This document shows positions 61,606-64,000 of a stretch of DNA of 64,000 bases, piece after piece (positions within the stretch are counted from its first letter, which is position 1; each line of letters starts with the position of its first letter). The translations under genes and the position numbers were made by a program. The stretch is from Anisakis pegreffii. Taxonomy: Eukaryota > Nematoda > Chromadorea > Rhabditida > Anisakidae. The stretch covers positions 248,001 through 312,000 of the forward strand of contig JAPYMA010000597.1 of assembly GCA_035041965.1 (NCBI GenBank), given 5' to 3'. The notes beneath the pieces were generated by a model. It was not told the origin of the DNA, did no database searches, and saw nothing but the letters and a program-made list of their open reading frames with translations.

Positions 61606-64000
61606 TGATTCACGTATTCTTATCTTGATTCATTCTGTCATTCAGCATTTCGCAAAAAATGAATGTGGATTCGCCTTATTGTACTTTAACCATGCAAATA
61701 CAATATCATGTGTGTTATGTAGTCAAATTGTTTATTGGACAAAAACCTTACAATGGAGTGCTGAAAAACCAGATTCTAATCTGAACGATGAATCACTCTT
61801 AACAAATTCACATTAGAATTAATCAATCGAAGAGATTTTTATCATTGTCTTTGTGCTGATTGTTTGTCCACATTAATTTGGTTAACACAACTCCATTTAT
61901 CAGACATAATTTTTGATGAAATTTTGGAAATTTATGAGGGTTTGGATTTAAAGTTAATGAGACCAAAAGTGTTGAAGTAGTGAACATGATTACAATAAGT
62001 TGGATTGAACAAGCGCTCGTTCATGGTTCAGCTGCGAAGAACGATAAAATCAATTTGGAAATTTTCTGTCCTTCACAATATTTCAAATTCAATTCGATTT
62101 GCCTATTCAACCTTATAAAAATTTTAATTTGCTTTGCACTGTACGCACCATCACACTACATCATTAAAATAATGGCGCATAAAAATCTCAATCAGCTGTC
62201 ATTGCAACTAATTATCCTTTTCTTAAAATATCCTTTCAAGTCATCGGAAAATATTCTTTCCCACTTTCCAAAACTTCATGTTCTGTTGCTGATCTTAATA
62301 GACATGCTTGCGATTATCAAATAGCTCATTCATTTTTTTTCAATAGATCAACTTTATCTGATTTTAAGTAATTCATAGCTTACTTCTCAACAGTTTCATA
62401 ATTCATAATAGTTGCAAATGAGTAGTTTATATCGCAGTTTTATGCCAACCTATGTCGCGAGTTGTTTTCAGTGATTCAAAAAGTGACGATTCATGTTGAG
62501 GATGACCATACTTTTATTCATGTTCAGTGATATTTGTGAGATGACAGACACATCGTTGATGTGCATGAGAAGATAACACGCCACATACCATTCAACTTTG
62601 CATATTTATATGATTAACGATCTGATTCAAAAGGCATGGTGGACTAATGGAGATATTTGCCTTGTTGTGGTCTTTAGATAGTTCGATTAACTGTTACACT
62701 TATGAAGGTATAAGGTTATTAGCGACACAAAAAGAGACGATGCAGCCGTCTAGGTGAGATATGCATGCATGCATATTACAGCAAACATGGTGATGGTGTT
62801 GAGGCATGATATGATCTTGTTTTTATGCTCACAATCAGTGATGAATGTCAATTGGGCAATTCACTGTACGATGTGTTAATACTGATTAATAATGAGTAAA
62901 AGGGAATGGATTATGTGAACAAATTGAATCATAAACGCTTCAGATGTTATCAGTAGTGAATTATTATCACTACTGACATTATCACTAATTATTCCGAAGA
63001 AATTTTTTCGCTATGATGTCTTGCATGGTCATGTTCATTCAATAACATAATTCAAAGGATCAATTTTATGTTTAAAAAGATATGAGATCTTCATTAGATG
63101 GATTGGGTCATCTTCGTTGAACCAGGTCAACGGAGAAGCTGTCATTGGTAGCACTTGAGAGTGCATGCTTCATTATCGCGCACTCGGCATATCCTTCCTT
63201 GAAGAGTAATCCCAATTAAGCTAATTGTGCAGTTCAAGAGCCCAGAGGTCATCACGAGTCATTGCTTGGTTTCAGCTCTGCAATGCGATGTCTCTGCTCG
63301 GTTTATTCGTAACATAGTTGTCTTGTCTTCAAGCAAATTTATTTCCGGTTTTCCAGAAAAATCTTAATTTTTCCGGTTTTTCCCAGAAAATTTGATTTTC
63401 CAGCAGTTCCGTGCACTTCAATTCTAGAAATCGTCATGGAAATTTGGGTTATGGTTGAACTGAAAATGCCTGTGCACTCATATTATTAAAAATTCATCTA
63501 CTTCGTAAATTTGAGTTTTTTATTTAGCAGCAGTGAAATCGAATCAGTTCTGTATTGCGTCGGCTTCTGAACGAAAATTATTGGAAAATTGGAACGGAAC
63601 TTTCAATTTATGTTTTATAACCCTTAAAAGCAGTCATCATTCAATCAGTAATTATCTCAGTGAACGTTCGCAGAAGCAATCAGTTGAATAAACAGCATCG
63701 TTTAAACGGTGTTATATATCAAGTAATCCATATCCGATGTCTGCTCATAAATCCCAAATCCTATTGAATCATAATCTCTGCAGCAAGCGAATTCTTCGCA
63801 ATAGCACAACAAATCGAATTTGTCCAAAGAAAGTTAATCAGTGTTATTGAAAACCACTTCTAGAGTGGTGATCTTCTAGATTCCACATAAAGTTGGCTTA
63901 ATCTCTCATATTCAGTCAGATTATAACGCGCTGATGTGGATCAGTTTTGAGTGTATGTCCTAAGCTTATATCTTCATTTTTGATATTTTTGTTGTTTGAG
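61606..64000. other. Right end of window; no gene supported
   Basis: AT-rich sequence, with a more mixed-composition patch at about 63090-63310 that might be repeat-derived, and short TTTTCC(A/G)G-type repeats at about 63340-63400. It could be a long intron of the gene starting at 61330. Confidence 0.35.

Overview
This window is eukaryotic and almost certainly comes from a nematode. The genes are split into many small exons by GT-AG introns whose acceptors usually read TTTCAG. One gene encodes a small MSP-domain protein of the sperm-specific type found in nematodes. The DNA is AT-rich, with ATT/AAT microsatellites, tandem satellites and decayed transposon pieces. I rebuilt gene models by hand by requiring splice sites and reading phase to agree from exon to exon. 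In the six main multi-exon models every junction keeps phase and the summed CDS is a multiple of three. Outermost 5' exons are the least certain parts.

Layout, left to right. (1) 147-2388, plus strand: two-exon gene for a 226-residue protein with a Cys-rich tail, function unknown. (2) 8166-16229, minus strand: about 15 exons for a protein of about 914 residues with two blocks of RCC1-like repeats, a helical region and a C-terminal coiled coil. It recalls RCC1-repeat GEF-type proteins of the GLO-4/RPGR kind, but that assignment is tentative. (3) 17472-17543 and 17768-17840: tRNA-Pro(UGG) and tRNA-Phe(GAA). (4) 18829-23250, minus strand: TRMT1 (tRNA guanine-26 N2-methyltransferase), 12 exons, 550 residues. 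(5) 24400-30200: repeat-rich stretch with a GC-rich island, an A-rich minisatellite and a 610-bp tandem array that contains a 200-bp inverted-repeat element. (6) 31366-32300, plus strand: MSP-domain protein. (7) 35086-38192, plus strand: C2H2-like zinc-finger protein, 503 residues. (8) 40219-43751, minus strand: AGGF1 (OCRE, FHA and G-patch domains), 588 residues. (9) 45087-48589, plus strand: TRMT5 (tRNA guanine-37 N1-methyltransferase), 498 residues, divergent from AGGF1. (10) About 50065-52925: satellite block with a 399-bp higher-order period, bounded by inverted monomers. (11) 53000-64000: mostly non-coding, with a few exon-like patches.

How the genes relate: the clear functional theme is tRNA modification. 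TRMT1 acts on G26 and TRMT5 on G37. The tRNA-Phe here carries G26 and G37, and the tRNA-Pro carries G37. This need not mean co-regulation. I found no single striking new biological system. The features most worth a second look are the inverted-ended 399-bp satellite, the 610-bp array, a duplicated TRMT1 exon piece inside a TRMT1 intron, and a long near-perfect hairpin inside an AGGF1 intron.
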